From Firm-07 sp045576195 (GTDB lineage Bacteria > Bacillota > Clostridia > Oscillospirales > CAG-272): a DNA stretch of 64,000 nt. Position numbers and translations under genes: made by a program. This document shows, piece after piece, positions 1 through 10,200 of the stretch. The stretch lies in NCBI GenBank assembly GCA_045576195.1, contig JAZNFZ010000071.1:38522-102521 (forward strand), read 5' to 3'. The notes below the pieces were generated by a model. That model was not told the DNA's origin and searched no databases. It saw nothing but the letters and a program-made list of their open reading frames with translations. Each line of letters begins with the position of its first letter. Positions within the stretch are counted from its first letter, which is position 1.

Positions 1-891
1 ATGTCTTTTAATAAAACGGTTGCCATACTCGGCGGGGATGCAAGGCAGGTCGCCCTTGCCCGCTATTTTTCAGAGCTTGGCGCAACGGTCAGCACCTTCG
101 GATTGCCGTCTGCCGCATCCTGCGGTGCAAGGCCCTGCGCGGATTTCAAAGAGGCCATCGGGGGAGCAGATCTTGTGCTGCTTCCGCTTCCCGCCTTGCC
201 CGATGGCAAGCACATCGCGCTGCCCTTGGCAAGGGAGGGGGAGGCTCTCCCGTTTTCCGCGCTGCTTGCCGCAATGGATCCCTCTATGCTGCTGATCGGC
301 GGCAAGCTCGGCACAAGTGCAAGGGATGCGGCAGCGCAACGGGGCATTCGTGTGTTTGATTATTACGAAACCGAGGATTTTCAGCTGAAAAACGCCAGAC
401 CCACAGCAGAGGGAGCGGTGTCGGTGCTGATGCGCGAGTCGCCCCGCGTGATTCTTGATATGCCGATCGCGATCACGGGCTTTGGCAGAGTGGCGCGCGC
501 CCTCTCGGAGCTTCTTTTTGCTATGGGTGCCACGGTTACGGTCGCAGCGCGCAATCCGCGCGACATTGAGGCGGCAGAGCGCCTCGGCTATCGCACGGTG
601 CTGCTACGGGATGCCTCCTCGCTGCACGCGCTGGCAAAGGGCTTTACGGCGATCTTTAACACCGTGCCCCATCGCATTTTTACCTCGGAGCATCTCTCCG
701 AGATCAGCAAGGATACCCTTCTCATCGAGCTTGCCTCTGCTCCCGGCGGCTTTGATGCCAACGAGGCAGGTCAGCAGGGGCTTCGCGTTATTTTTGCGCT
801 CTCGCTTCCCGGCAAATGCTCGCCTGTAACAGCAGGTGAGATCATTGGTGATACCGTTCTTTCGTATCTTTGTGGGGAGGTGACGTTATGA
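1..891 (+). CDS. dpaA: dipicolinate synthase subunit A
   Basis: With DpaB this makes dipicolinic acid from dihydrodipicolinate in the mother cell; the Ca-dipicolinate complex is packed into the spore core. The 296-residue protein opens with a Rossmann-type motif (ILGGDARQ, residues 9-16) typical of DpaA, and a second dinucleotide-binding motif, ITGFGRVA, lies near residues 158-165. The length matches the SpoVFA family. The window begins exactly at the ATG, so its promoter and ribosome binding site are not visible. The stop overlaps the dpaB start by 4 nt (ATGA), which implies translational coupling. In Bacillus the pair is SigK-dependent; that cannot be tested here. Confidence 0.93.
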   Translation: MSFNKTVAILGGDARQVALARYFSELGATVSTFGLPSAASCGARPCADFKEAIGGADLVLLPLPALPDGKHIALPLAREGEALPFSALLAAMDPSMLLIGGKLGTSARDAAAQRGIRVFDYYETEDFQLKNARPTAEGAVSVLMRESPRVILDMPIAITGFGRVARALSELLFAMGATVTVAARNPRDIEAAERLGYRTVLLRDASSLHALAKGFTAIFNTVPHRIFTSEHLSEISKDTLLIELASAPGGFDANEAGQQGLRVIFALSLPGKCSPVTAGEIIGDTVLSYLCGEVTL

Positions 892-1448
892 TCGGATTTG
901 CACTTTGCGGTTCCTTTTGCACGGTAAAGGCCTCGTTGGCAGAAATGGCAAGGCTTGCCGAGCAATATGAGATACAGGGCATCGTCAGCGAAAACGTCTA
1001 TGCTACCGACACCAGATTTGCACCTGCGCATGAGGTATTGGCGCAGATCGGGAAAATTACGGGACGCCAGGTGATCCATACCATTGTGGGTGCAGAGCCC
1101 TTGGGGCCAAAAATGCCGCTTGAGGCGCTGGTGATCTGCCCCTGTACGGGCAACACGCTGGCCAAAATGGCAAACGGCATCACCGATACGGCAGTGACCA
1201 TGGCGGCAAAGGCGCATCTGCGCGGAAATCGCCCGTTGGTGATCGCGCTGGCATCGAATGATGCGCTTTCCGCGAACCTCAAAAACATCGGCGAGATGCT
1301 GACAAAAAAGCATGTGTATTTTGTGCCGATGAAGCAGGATGACCCCGAGCAAAAGCCCCATTCGCTGGTCGCTGATTTCTCGCTTTTGCCCGCCACACTG
1401 GCATGGGCAATGCAAGGAAAGCAGTATCAGCGCATCTTCAGAGTATAA
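888..1448 (+). CDS. dpaB: dipicolinate synthase subunit B
   Basis: Second subunit of dipicolinate synthase, with a flavoprotein (UbiX/DFP-like) fold. The 186-residue reading from ATG 888 begins MIGFALCGSFCT, the conserved N-terminal nucleotide-binding strand and loop of SpoVFB. A longer frame opens at 870, but the ATG at 888 sits inside the dpaA stop with a GGGGAGG ribosome binding site at 874-880, so I chose it. A strong terminator follows at 1453. Aspartate-pathway genes (asd, dapG, dapA), which follow spoVF in Bacillus, are absent; this is a two-gene unit. Confidence 0.93.
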   Translation: MIGFALCGSFCTVKASLAEMARLAEQYEIQGIVSENVYATDTRFAPAHEVLAQIGKITGRQVIHTIVGAEPLGPKMPLEALVICPCTGNTLAKMANGITDTAVTMAAKAHLRGNRPLVIALASNDALSANLKNIGEMLTKKHVYFVPMKQDDPEQKPHSLVADFSLLPATLAWAMQGKQYQRIFRV

Positions 1449-1452
1449 ATGC

Positions 1453-1485
1453 AGGAGTGGCCATTCGGCCACTCCTGTGTTTTTG
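1453..1485 (+). terminator. intrinsic terminator after dpaB
   Basis: A perfect 11-bp stem (1453-1463 with 1468-1478) closes a 4-nt loop and is followed by TGTTTTT. It ends the dpaAB transcript. Confidence 0.85.
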
Positions 1486-1558
1486 AATGCTTGTGACATT
1501 TTTGAATACTTATGATGTGTTGTATCCGATCATCAATATTTTGTTTGCATGATAACTC

Positions 1559-1587
1559 TTTACAAAAGGCAAGAAGTGTGCTATAAT
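1559..1587 (+). promoter_or_regulatory. SigA-type promoter for the 1632 gene
   Basis: TTTACA at 1559-1564 and TATAAT at 1582-1587 are separated by exactly 17 nt, about 45 nt upstream of the GTG start at 1632. Confidence 0.8.
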
Positions 1588-1631
1588 CATACCGATATGT
1601 AATCGCATTTTTGAGGAAGGAGGTGCTTGCT

Positions 1632-4343
1632 GTGAAGCGTACCGCATTGCGCATACTGTCGTTGCTTCTTGCGCTTTTGCTCGGCGGGGTGCTTTCGGCG
1701 TCTGCTGCGGCACTGACCCTTGCCACCGCGGGTGAGCCCTCCTTTGCCTCTTCGGTGGGGAAACGCTTTGTCTTTGCCACGCTCCATGACGATAGCCTCA
1801 ACACCTACACGGTGGTGGAGGGGGCACCGCTTTTGCTGGATCTTTCCGCAGGGTCGGTCTTCTCTGCGCCGTCAACGGCGATCCCTTCGGCGGGCGGCAG
1901 CAATACGCTTTACCTCTCGCTTGTCAATAAAAGCAATGCCACAAGCCTGACGTTGACCTATCATTTTGTCGGTCACAGCACGCAGTCCGAAACGGTTGAG
2001 CAGGCGCTGATCGTGGGCAGCGAGGAGGAGCAGCGCTACTATCTTCCTGCCGCCAACGTGGATCAAATGACGGGTATTACGGTTGCCTTCCACGGCGAGG
2101 AGCCCCTTGAAGGCGATCTTGAGCTGAGGGCGCTTTACAATCTTTCGATTTTTGATGATTCGTTTGCGGAGGAGGCCGAGATCGAGATCTGCCAATATCA
2201 GGCTGCTACCAATACGGTAGAGATCAGCGGCTCGGTCAGCTACGCCGCTACCGTGCGCTACGCAGGCGGAACACTGGCACTTTTCGCCATTTCCCCCGAT
2301 GACAATCTCTACCTCTCAAATCAGACTCCGATCGCACGCACCGGCATCTCCTTTTCCTTCTCCTTTTCCGTAGAGGCAGACAGCATAGAGGCGCTTTGCA
2401 GCCGCTATGTGGTGGCGGCAGTTTCCAAAACGGGAGAGCGTATCCCGCTTTGCCGACCGCTTTATCCTGATATTTCTACGGTTTCTGCAGCGTCTCCCGC
2501 AGGCTTCAAGGGCTTTCACACCACCGATTATGCCGATGCGCTGATGGCGCACGCGGGAATGACTGTCGTGGATGTTTATCTTGACCGCCTGGTGGGCAAC
2601 CAGAACGACGGCATTCTTTATGCGGGTGACCGCTCCTACTATTACTTTGACCGAGAATATGTGGGCAAGCTTGACAAGGAGATTCGCAATCTCTCTGCGG
2701 GCGGCGGTAGTATCTATCTTCGCTTCCTGATATCCGCCACCGCCAACAATCTCCCCTTTGCCTCTTATACCGAGAGCTCCGAGGGCATCTGCAACAAGGC
2801 TATTTTGGTGAACAGCGACAATGCCATGTATGCGCTTGCGGCCTTTACCGATTTTCTCACCGCACGTTACGGCAGCACTTCTGCTGTCGGCACGCTTGAC
2901 GGCATCATTCTCGGAAGGGCAATGAACTCCGCCAACCGCAACAGCTTCGCCACGGTCAGCAGTCTTTCGGAATACACCGCCTATTACACAGCCGCGCTTT
3001 CGCTGATCGCGGGCGTGGCGAGCAAGAATATATCGGATATCGATATGGTCATCCCGCTTTCCGATAACGGGGGAAGCGATGCAATGTCCGAGGCGGCGCT
3101 GGGCGGCGATTATCCTGCCGATCACGCGCTTTATTCGCTGCTCAGGGCGATCAAAGCCACCTCCCGCACACCCACCGCCTTTACCGTTATGCTGGAATCC
3201 ACCGCGATGCCCGCGGCTGTTTCGGGCGAGACGGGTGCCGCGCGCGGCATTGACGGGTTGGCACGGAATATGGATGTGATCAGGGGCCTTGCAGAGAGCT
3301 TTTCCTTCCTGGATCAGCATATCATCTACTCCTATACCCCCACCGCGCTTGCGGCAACGGAGGACCTGCAGGCAGCCTTTGTTCTGCAGTATGTATACCT
3401 CAAGACTCGCCCCGAGGTACTGGCGTTCCTTTCCGACGGGTCGCTTCTTGACGATCACGAGCGGAATGCATGGGTCGATGCGATCTCTTATTTTGCCGAA
3501 AGGATCGACGCGGGGCGCTTTGATGTGCTTTGCGCACCGATCCTCTCCTACCTTGGTGTCTCCTCCTTCGGTGAGCTTTATCCGGGTCACCAAAAGGAAG
3601 CACTTTACACTCATGACGTGATCTATACCAATCTGACCGAGCAGGGCTATGCATCGGGCATCACCCCCATCGGCAGCTACTCGCTGTGGAGCTTTTCTCA
3701 CGCGGTGGGTACGCTGAACTGGTATGCGGGCAGGGATTGCTCCGAGCTTTCGGTGATCTCGGGGGATTTCGGCAAGGCGCTGACGGCCTCCCTTCGCTCC
3801 TTGGGCGACCGAAAATATGCCGAGATCGGCCATAATTTTACTACAACGGAGAATTATTCCTTTGCACCCTATCTTCGCTTTGAGCTTGGCATTAAGGGAA
3901 AAGCGAGCACCCCTTATGAGGTACGCGTTCAGCTGATCGGGGAAACCGTGGTCGCCTACGGCTCTGCCGTAGTGGAGTCGGGCGAGCTGCAAACGCTTTA
4001 TCTTGACCTTTCCTCCTGTGCCGAGGGTCTTTCCTCGGTGAGGAGCATGCGTATATCCGCCCGCCCGTTGGATAGCAGCAGCGCCGATTACAGCCTTTGC
4101 CTGCAGTCGGTCACGCTGCAGAGCATCTCGTATAACGACGAGGAGCTGGCCAGGCGCATTGCCGAGGAGCGCAAGGAAGGGGAGCCCTCGGATGAAATAA
4201 AGGATAATTTCAAGGATCGGACTACCGCGATCATCGTGACCGCAGCGCTGATCGTTTGCAGCGTGGCGATCGCGGCGGTGCTTGTGGTCAAGCACCACAA
4301 CGACAAGCGGCAGGAAAAAGCAAGAGAAACCGAACAATCATAG
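1632..4343 (+). CDS. large secreted, C-terminally membrane-anchored protein of unknown function
   Basis: I do not recognise a proven function. The 903-residue protein has a signal peptide (basic MKRTALR start, a Leu-rich core, then SASAAA near residues 21-26), a long extracellular part, and one C-terminal transmembrane helix near residues 864-887 followed by a short basic cytoplasmic tail. The middle (about residues 290-660) is rich in short hydrophobic strands and aromatic motifs, which could be a TIM-barrel, glycoside-hydrolase-like fold; I recall a DUF5722 family of this kind but cannot verify it. GTG 1632 was chosen because AGGAAGGAGG at 1614-1623 precedes it at good spacing; the frame opens earlier at a TTG. 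It has its own SigA promoter and lies 16 nt before pncB, so the two are probably cotranscribed. Confidence 0.75.
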   Translation: MKRTALRILSLLLALLLGGVLSASAAALTLATAGEPSFASSVGKRFVFATLHDDSLNTYTVVEGAPLLLDLSAGSVFSAPSTAIPSAGGSNTLYLSLVNKSNATSLTLTYHFVGHSTQSETVEQALIVGSEEEQRYYLPAANVDQMTGITVAFHGEEPLEGDLELRALYNLSIFDDSFAEEAEIEICQYQAATNTVEISGSVSYAATVRYAGGTLALFAISPDDNLYLSNQTPIARTGISFSFSFSVEADSIEALCSRYVVAAVSKTGERIPLCRPLYPDISTVSAASPAGFKGFHTTDYADALMAHAGMTVVDVYLDRLVGNQNDGILYAGDRSYYYFDREYVGKLDKEIRNLSAGGGSIYLRFLISATANNLPFASYTESSEGICNKAILVNSDNAMYALAAFTDFLTARYGSTSAVGTLDGIILGRAMNSANRNSFATVSSLSEYTAYYTAALSLIAGVASKNISDIDMVIPLSDNGGSDAMSEAALGGDYPADHALYSLLRAIKATSRTPTAFTVMLESTAMPAAVSGETGAARGIDGLARNMDVIRGLAESFSFLDQHIIYSYTPTALAATEDLQAAFVLQYVYLKTRPEVLAFLSDGSLLDDHERNAWVDAISYFAERIDAGRFDVLCAPILSYLGVSSFGELYPGHQKEALYTHDVIYTNLTEQGYASGITPIGSYSLWSFSHAVGTLNWYAGRDCSELSVISGDFGKALTASLRSLGDRKYAEIGHNFTTTENYSFAPYLRFELGIKGKASTPYEVRVQLIGETVVAYGSAVVESGELQTLYLDLSSCAEGLSSVRSMRISARPLDSSSADYSLCLQSVTLQSISYNDEELARRIAEERKEGEPSDEIKDNFKDRTTAIIVTAALIVCSVAIAAVLVVKHHNDKRQEKARETEQS

Positions 4344-4359
4344 CAAGAGGAAGTAAAAA

Positions 4360-5814
4360 ATGAAACAGGATTTTCAGAATTTGACGATGCTGGTCGATTA
4401 TTATGAGCTGACCATGGGTAACGGTTATTTTCAAAAGGGCATGAAGGACAAAATTGCCTATTTTGATGTTTTTTACCGCAAAAATCCCGATGACGGCGGC
4501 TTTTCCATTGCCGTCGGCCTTGAGCAGATCGTTTCGTATATCGAGAATCTTCGGTTTGACGAGGAGGATATTGCCTTTTTGAGAACAAAGGGCATTTTCG
4601 ATGAGGGATTTTTAAATTATCTGCGCGAATTCCGCTTTACGGGAGATATCTGGGCAGTGCCCGAGGGAACTGTGGTGTTCCCGGGTGAGCCGCTGCTCAC
4701 CGTGCGTGCTCCCGCCATTGAGGCGCAGTTTATTGAGACCTATCTTCTGATGGTGATGAATCACGAATCGCTGATCGCCACCAAGGCGGCGCGCATTACG
4801 CGCGCGGCAAAGGGACGCGCGGTGAGTGAATTTGGCTCAAGACGCGCGCAGGGTGCCGATGCTGCCGTCCGCGGTGCCCGTGCTGCCTATATCGGTGGCG
4901 TCACAAGCACGGCCTGCGCTATTGCGGACGAGGCCTTTGGCGTTCCTGCGAGCGGTACGATGGCGCACTCCTGGGTTCAGATGTTTGACAGCGAATATGA
5001 AGCCTTCCGCGCGTATTGTGAGATCTACCCGCACAACGCCACGCTATTGATCGACACCTACAACGTTCTGGAATCGGGCCTGCCCAATGCGATCCGCGCC
5101 TTCCGCGAGGTGCTGCTGCCGCAAGGAATTACCAACTGCGCCGTCCGCATCGACTCGGGTGACATTGCCTACCTTTCCTGCAAGATCAGAGAGGTGCTCG
5201 ACGAGGCGGGACTCGTCGACTGCAAGATCGTGGCCTCCAACTCGCTCGATGAGTATATCATTCGCGGCTTGCTGCATCAGGGAGCTAAGATCGATGCCTT
5301 TGGCGTGGGTGAGCGACTGATCACCGCCAAGAGCGACCCTGTATTCGGCGGCGTTTATAAGCTTTGCGCCGTTGAGGATGAGGAGGGGAATATCATCCCC
5401 AAGATCAAGCTGAGTGAGAATGTGGGTAAGATCACCACGCCTCATTTCAAAAAGGTCTACCGTCTGTTTGATAAAAAGACGGGAAAGGCCGAGGCCGATC
5501 TCATCTGTCTGCACGATGAGGTGGTGGACGACAGCGAGCCGCTGGAAATTTTTGACCCCGAAAACACATGGAAAACAAAGACGCTGACAAGCTTTTTAGC
5601 CAAGGAGCTTCTGGTGCCCGTCTTCCGCGGCGGCAAGCTGGTCTATCAGCTGCCTACGCTTGCTGAGGTGCGGGCGCATTGCCGCGCATCTCTTGATTCG
5701 ATGTGGGAGGAGGTCAAGCGCTTTGACAATCCTCACAACTATTATGTGGATCTCTCGAAAAAGCTTTGGGATCTGAAATACGGTATGATCAAAACACAGC
5801 GCCACCGCAAATAA
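4360..5814 (+). CDS. pncB: nicotinate phosphoribosyltransferase
   Basis: Converts nicotinate and PRPP to nicotinate mononucleotide, the first step of NAD salvage, in the cytoplasm. The 484-residue length suits the Gram-positive NAPRTase family. Seen: N-terminal LVDYYELTMG (11-20), the EFGSRR motif at 157-162, GTMAHSW at 199-205 with the histidine that is phosphorylated in this family, and DTYNVL near 229. The ribosome binding site is AAGAGGAAG just upstream of the ATG. It is 16 nt downstream of the large secreted protein and ends in a terminator at 5834; the partner gene gives no clue to NAD metabolism. Confidence 0.93.
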   Translation: MKQDFQNLTMLVDYYELTMGNGYFQKGMKDKIAYFDVFYRKNPDDGGFSIAVGLEQIVSYIENLRFDEEDIAFLRTKGIFDEGFLNYLREFRFTGDIWAVPEGTVVFPGEPLLTVRAPAIEAQFIETYLLMVMNHESLIATKAARITRAAKGRAVSEFGSRRAQGADAAVRGARAAYIGGVTSTACAIADEAFGVPASGTMAHSWVQMFDSEYEAFRAYCEIYPHNATLLIDTYNVLESGLPNAIRAFREVLLPQGITNCAVRIDSGDIAYLSCKIREVLDEAGLVDCKIVASNSLDEYIIRGLLHQGAKIDAFGVGERLITAKSDPVFGGVYKLCAVEDEEGNIIPKIKLSENVGKITTPHFKKVYRLFDKKTGKAEADLICLHDEVVDDSEPLEIFDPENTWKTKTLTSFLAKELLVPVFRGGKLVYQLPTLAEVRAHCRASLDSMWEEVKRFDNPHNYYVDLSKKLWDLKYGMIKTQRHRK

Positions 5815-5833
5815 TATTGTGAAATTTGACAAG

Positions 5834-5866
5834 AATCCGCCCCTAAAACAGGGGCGGATTTGTTTG
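5834..5866 (+). terminator. intrinsic terminator after pncB
   Basis: A 10-bp stem (5834-5843 with 5851-5860) with a 7-nt loop is followed by TGTTTG. The U-tract is imperfect. Confidence 0.7.
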
Positions 5867-5885
5867 TCAAAAGCTGAGTTTCCTC

Positions 5886-5914
5886 TTGACATAAAACATT
5901 ATTTATGATATACT
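5886..5914 (+). promoter_or_regulatory. SigA promoter of the pyrimidine operon
   Basis: TTGACA at 5886-5891, a 17-nt spacer and TATACT at 5909-5914. It precedes a leader of roughly 90 nt to the pyrC start. The leader has a small hairpin (5932-5937 with 5942-5947) and repeated GGGC/GCCC blocks, but I see no PyrR-binding loop and no U-tract terminator. Confidence 0.8.
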
Positions 5915-6013
5915 ATATCGGATAAGAATGACACGCGGCAGCGCGTGGGCTTTGAAAATGCTGGCAGGCCCTTGCTTGCCCGCACAGCTTTTAGAACAGA
6001 AGGGAGACGCTTT

Positions 6014-7243
6014 ATGAAGGGAACTGTGAAGCAAATGTTTCAGAAAGCGAATACCGCATTTCTCTCCGAGGCAGAATTGTCCTTGGTCGCTTCTTTCTTT
6101 TCCAACTCTCCCGCTCTCTCCCTTGACTGTGAAAATTATTTGATTTTACCCGGCTTTTGCGATGTGCATGTTCACTTTCGCGAGCCGGGCTTTTCTTATA
6201 AAGAAACGATCGCATCAGGCTGTGCAGCGGCGGCACGAGGCGGCTATACGGCTGTTTGCACCATGCCAAACCTTGACCCCGTGCCTGATAGTGTGGAGCA
6301 TCTTTCCGAGCAGCTGGCGCTGATCGAACAGCAATCATTGATCCACGTATATCCTTACGGTGCGATCACGGTGGGGCAAAAGGGAGAAAGGCTGGCCGAT
6401 CTTGGGGGGATGGCACCTCTGGTGGCGGGCTACTCGGATGACGGGCGCGGTGTGCAAAGCGATGAGATGATGCGCGCGGCAATGCTTCGCGCCAAGGAGC
6501 TTGGCAAGATCATTGTGGCGCATTGCGAGGTCAACGACCTCCTTCACGGCGGCTATATCCATGACGGTAAATATGCGGCAGCACACGGCCACCGCGGCAT
6601 CTGCTCGGAAAGCGAGTGGGTGCAGATCGAGCGTGATCTGAGGTTGGTGGAGGAGATCGGCTGTGCGTATCACGTGTGTCATATCTCCACCAAGGAGAGC
6701 GTGGCGCTGATTCGCGCCGCTAAGGCGCGCGGTGTGAATGTCACCTGCGAAACCGGCCCTCACTATCTGGTGATGGACGACGGCGACCTGCAGGAGCACG
6801 GACGCTTTAAGATGAATCCCCCCTTGCGCGACGCCACCGACAGGGAAGCGCTGTTGGAGGGACTTCTGGACGGTACGATCGATTGTATCGCTACCGATCA
6901 CGCGCCCCACAGCGCAGAGGAAAAATCGCGGGGCCTTGCGAAAAGTGCCTTTGGCGTGGTCGGCCTTGAAACGGCGTTCCCCGTTCTTTACACCGATCTG
7001 ATAAAGACGGGCAGGGTGCCCCTCTTGCGTGTGGTCGATGCTCTTTGTGCGGCACCGCGAAGGCGTTTTGGCATTCCTTTCGACGGATTTTCTGTGTGGG
7101 ATCTTTCAGCCCGCGAGGTGGTGGACCCCGAAAGGTTCCTTTCAAAGGGCAGGGCAACGCCCTTTGAAGGGAAGCAGGTGTTTGGTAAAAATATGCTGAC
7201 GGTGTGTGGCGGCAAGGCTGTATATCGTGCGGACAACGAATAA
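6014..7243 (+). CDS. pyrC: dihydroorotase
   Basis: Cyclises carbamoyl-aspartate to dihydroorotate, the third step of UMP synthesis. The metal-binding signature VHVHFREPG lies at residues 51-59, and ATDHAPHSAEEK near the C-terminus is the other class I dihydroorotase signature. From ATG 6014 the protein has 409 residues, normal for the family. A GTG 69 nt upstream keeps the frame open, but AGAAGGGAG at 5997-6006 supports 6014. First gene of the pyr operon; 16 nt separate it from carB. Confidence 0.93.
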   Translation: MKGTVKQMFQKANTAFLSEAELSLVASFFSNSPALSLDCENYLILPGFCDVHVHFREPGFSYKETIASGCAAAARGGYTAVCTMPNLDPVPDSVEHLSEQLALIEQQSLIHVYPYGAITVGQKGERLADLGGMAPLVAGYSDDGRGVQSDEMMRAAMLRAKELGKIIVAHCEVNDLLHGGYIHDGKYAAAHGHRGICSESEWVQIERDLRLVEEIGCAYHVCHISTKESVALIRAAKARGVNVTCETGPHYLVMDDGDLQEHGRFKMNPPLRDATDREALLEGLLDGTIDCIATDHAPHSAEEKSRGLAKSAFGVVGLETAFPVLYTDLIKTGRVPLLRVVDALCAAPRRRFGIPFDGFSVWDLSAREVVDPERFLSKGRATPFEGKQVFGKNMLTVCGGKAVYRADNE

Positions 7244-7259
7244 AGCGGAGGATAAAAAA

Positions 7260-10200
7260 ATGGCAAAAAGAACGGATTTGAAAAAGATTTTGATCATCGG
7301 CTCCGGTCCTATCGTGATCGGACAAGCCGCAGAATTTGACTATGCAGGCACGCAAGCCTGCCTTGCTCTCAAGGAGGAGGGCTATGAGGTGGTGCTGTGC
7401 AACTCCAACCCTGCTACCATTATGACCGATACCACCATTGCCGACAAGGTTTATATGGAGCCTTTGACCCTTGAGTTTGTGGCACGTATCCTTCGCTACG
7501 AGCGCCCCGACGCGATCTTGCCCGGCATCGGCGGACAGACAGGCCTCAATCTTGCCATGCAGCTGGAAAAGAAGGGTGTTCTCAAGGAGTGCCGCGTAGA
7601 GCTGCTGGGTACCAGCAGCGAGTCGATCGAGCGCGCCGAGGACAGAGAGCTTTTCAAGGAGCTTTGCCAGTCGATCGGCGAGCCCGTCATCCCCTCTGAG
7701 ATCACATACAGCATCGAGGAGGCCAAGGAGGCGGCTGAGCGCATCGGCTACCCCGTAGTGCTTCGTCCCGCATTCACACTGGGCGGCACGGGCGGCGGCT
7801 TTGCCTATAACGAGGAGGAGCTGACGGAGATCGGTCTCAATGCCTTCAAGCTCTCTCCCGTACACCAGGTTCTGATCGAGAAATCGGTAAAGGGCTATAA
7901 GGAGATCGAATTTGAGGTCATGCGCGACGGCAACGACCACGCCATTACCATTTGCGGTATGGAGAACGTGGACCCCGTTGGCGTTCACACGGGTGACTCC
8001 ATTGTGGTGGCTCCTATCCTCACCCTCTCCGAGGCGGAGAAAAAGAAGCTCAACGACTCTGCCATTAAGATCATTCGTGAACTGAAGATCGAGGGTGGCT
8101 GCAACGTGCAGTTTGCGCTGCATCCCACCTCTGGCGAGTACTATCTCATCGAGGTCAACCCCCGCGTTTCGAGATCCTCGGCGCTGGCCTCAAAGGCTTC
8201 GGGCTATCCCATCGCGCGTGTCACGGCCAAGATCGCCGTGGGTATGTCGCTGGAGGAGATCAAGATCGCCAACACCACTGCTGCCTTCGAGCCCAGCCTT
8301 GACTATATCATTTCCAAGCTGCCCCGCTTCCCGTTCGATAAATTTACCTCTGCCTCCAACCTTCTCGGAACGCAGATGAAGGCAACGGGTGAGGTCATGG
8401 GCATCGGCAGCACGCTGGAGGAGGCGCTGCTCAAGGGTATTCGCTCCCTTGAGATCGGTGTCAACCACCTCTATCATTCGAAATTTGACAATATGAGCAA
8501 GGAGGAAATGCTAGAATATATCAAGCTCTTCCACTCGGACAACCTCTTTGCCATTGCCGAGCTGCTCTATCACGGCGTTTCGGTGGAGGAGATCCACCAA
8601 ATCACCGAGATAACGCCTTACTTCCTTGAAGCCATCAAAAACATCATTGATATGGAGGAAAAGCTTCGTGTCAATGTGTTTGACTTTGAGCTGCTGAAGG
8701 CCGCCAAAAGGATGGGCTTTAGCGACAAATACGTGGCCAGAATGTGGAAGACCACCGAGCTTGAGGTCTGCCGCTTCCGCAAGGAGCGCGGGCTCTCTCC
8801 CGCCTTCCGTATGGTGGACACCTGCCACACCAATGCTTATATTCCGTATTTCTACTCCTCTTACACGGGTGAAAACGACTCCAAGCTGACAGAGAAGAAG
8901 AAGGTGGTGGTGTTGGGTGCAGGCCCCATCCGCATCGGCCAGGGCGTGGAATTTGACTATTCCACGGTGCACGCCGTCCAGACCATCAAGCGCGCGGGCT
9001 ATGAGGCCATCATCATCAACAACAACCCCGAAACCGTTTCTACCGACTATACCACCGCCGATAAGCTTTATTTCGAGCCTCTCACGCCCGAGGATGTGAT
9101 GAACATCATCGATTTTGAGAAGCCCGAGGGCGTGATCGCATCCCTTGGCGGACAAACAGCGATCAATCTCGCCCAGCCCTTGATGGAGCGCGGCGTAAAG
9201 ATCATCGGCACCGACTGCGCAGCCATTGACAGAGCAGAGAATCGAGATGCCTTTGAAAAGCTGCTGCGCGATCTTGACATTCCCCAGCCCAAGGGTCACG
9301 CCGTGACCCGGATCGAGGACGGCATCAAGGCTGCCGCCGAGATCGGCTATCCCGTTCTGGTGCGCCCCTCCTTTGTGCTGGGTGGCCGTGCGATGCAGAT
9401 CGTAGGCAACGAGGAGCAGCTCCGCCACTATTTGAAAACTGCGGTGGAGATCGACGAGGACAAGCCTGTTCTGGTTGACAAGTATATTCAGGGCAAAGAG
9501 GTGGAGGTCGATGCCATTTGCGACGGCCGCGATGTCTTTGTGCCCGGCATTATGGAGCTTGTTGAGCGCACGGGCGTTCACTCGGGTGACTCGATCAGCG
9601 TTTATCCTTCGTTCAGTATCTCCGATAAGGTCAAGGGCATTATTTTACAGTATGCCAAAAAGCTCGGCCTCGGCATCGGCATTGTCGGGCTTTTCAACAT
9701 TCAGTTTATCGTGGACGAGAAGGAGGATGTCTATATCATCGAGGTCAATCCTCGCTCCTCGCGCACCGTACCGTTCCTTTCGAAAGCAACAGGTTATAGC
9801 CTTGCCGATATTGCAACCGAGGTTATTCTGGGCAAGAGCCTCAAGGAGCAGGGAATCTTTGATATTTATCCTGCCGAAAAGAACCGCTGGTACGTGAAAG
9901 TACCTGTGTTTTCCTTCAACAAGCTGCGTGGCCTTGATGCCTATCTCTCGCCTGAAATGAAATCCACGGGCGAGGCCATCGGCTACGATGACAAGCTCAA
10001 TCGCGCACTTTACAAGGCACTGCAGGCAGGTGGAACCCATCTGCAGAATTACGGCACTGTGCTTGCCACCATTGCCGATAAGGATAAGGAGGAGGCTCTG
10101 CCCCTCATTCGCCGTTTCTATAACCTTGGCTTTAACATTGAGGCGACCGAGGGAACGGCCAAATTCCTCAAGCAAAACGGTATTCGTACCCGCGTTCTGA

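Noticed and set aside
2316..4337. 673-codon minus-strand frame opposite the large secreted protein
   Set aside because: Long antisense frames are common in this GC-rich coding bias; the product is His/Arg-rich with no family features, whereas the plus strand has signal peptide, promoter and ribosome binding site.
5915..6013. PyrR-type attenuator in the pyr leader
   Set aside because: The conserved PyrR-binding loop and a U-tract terminator are both missing.
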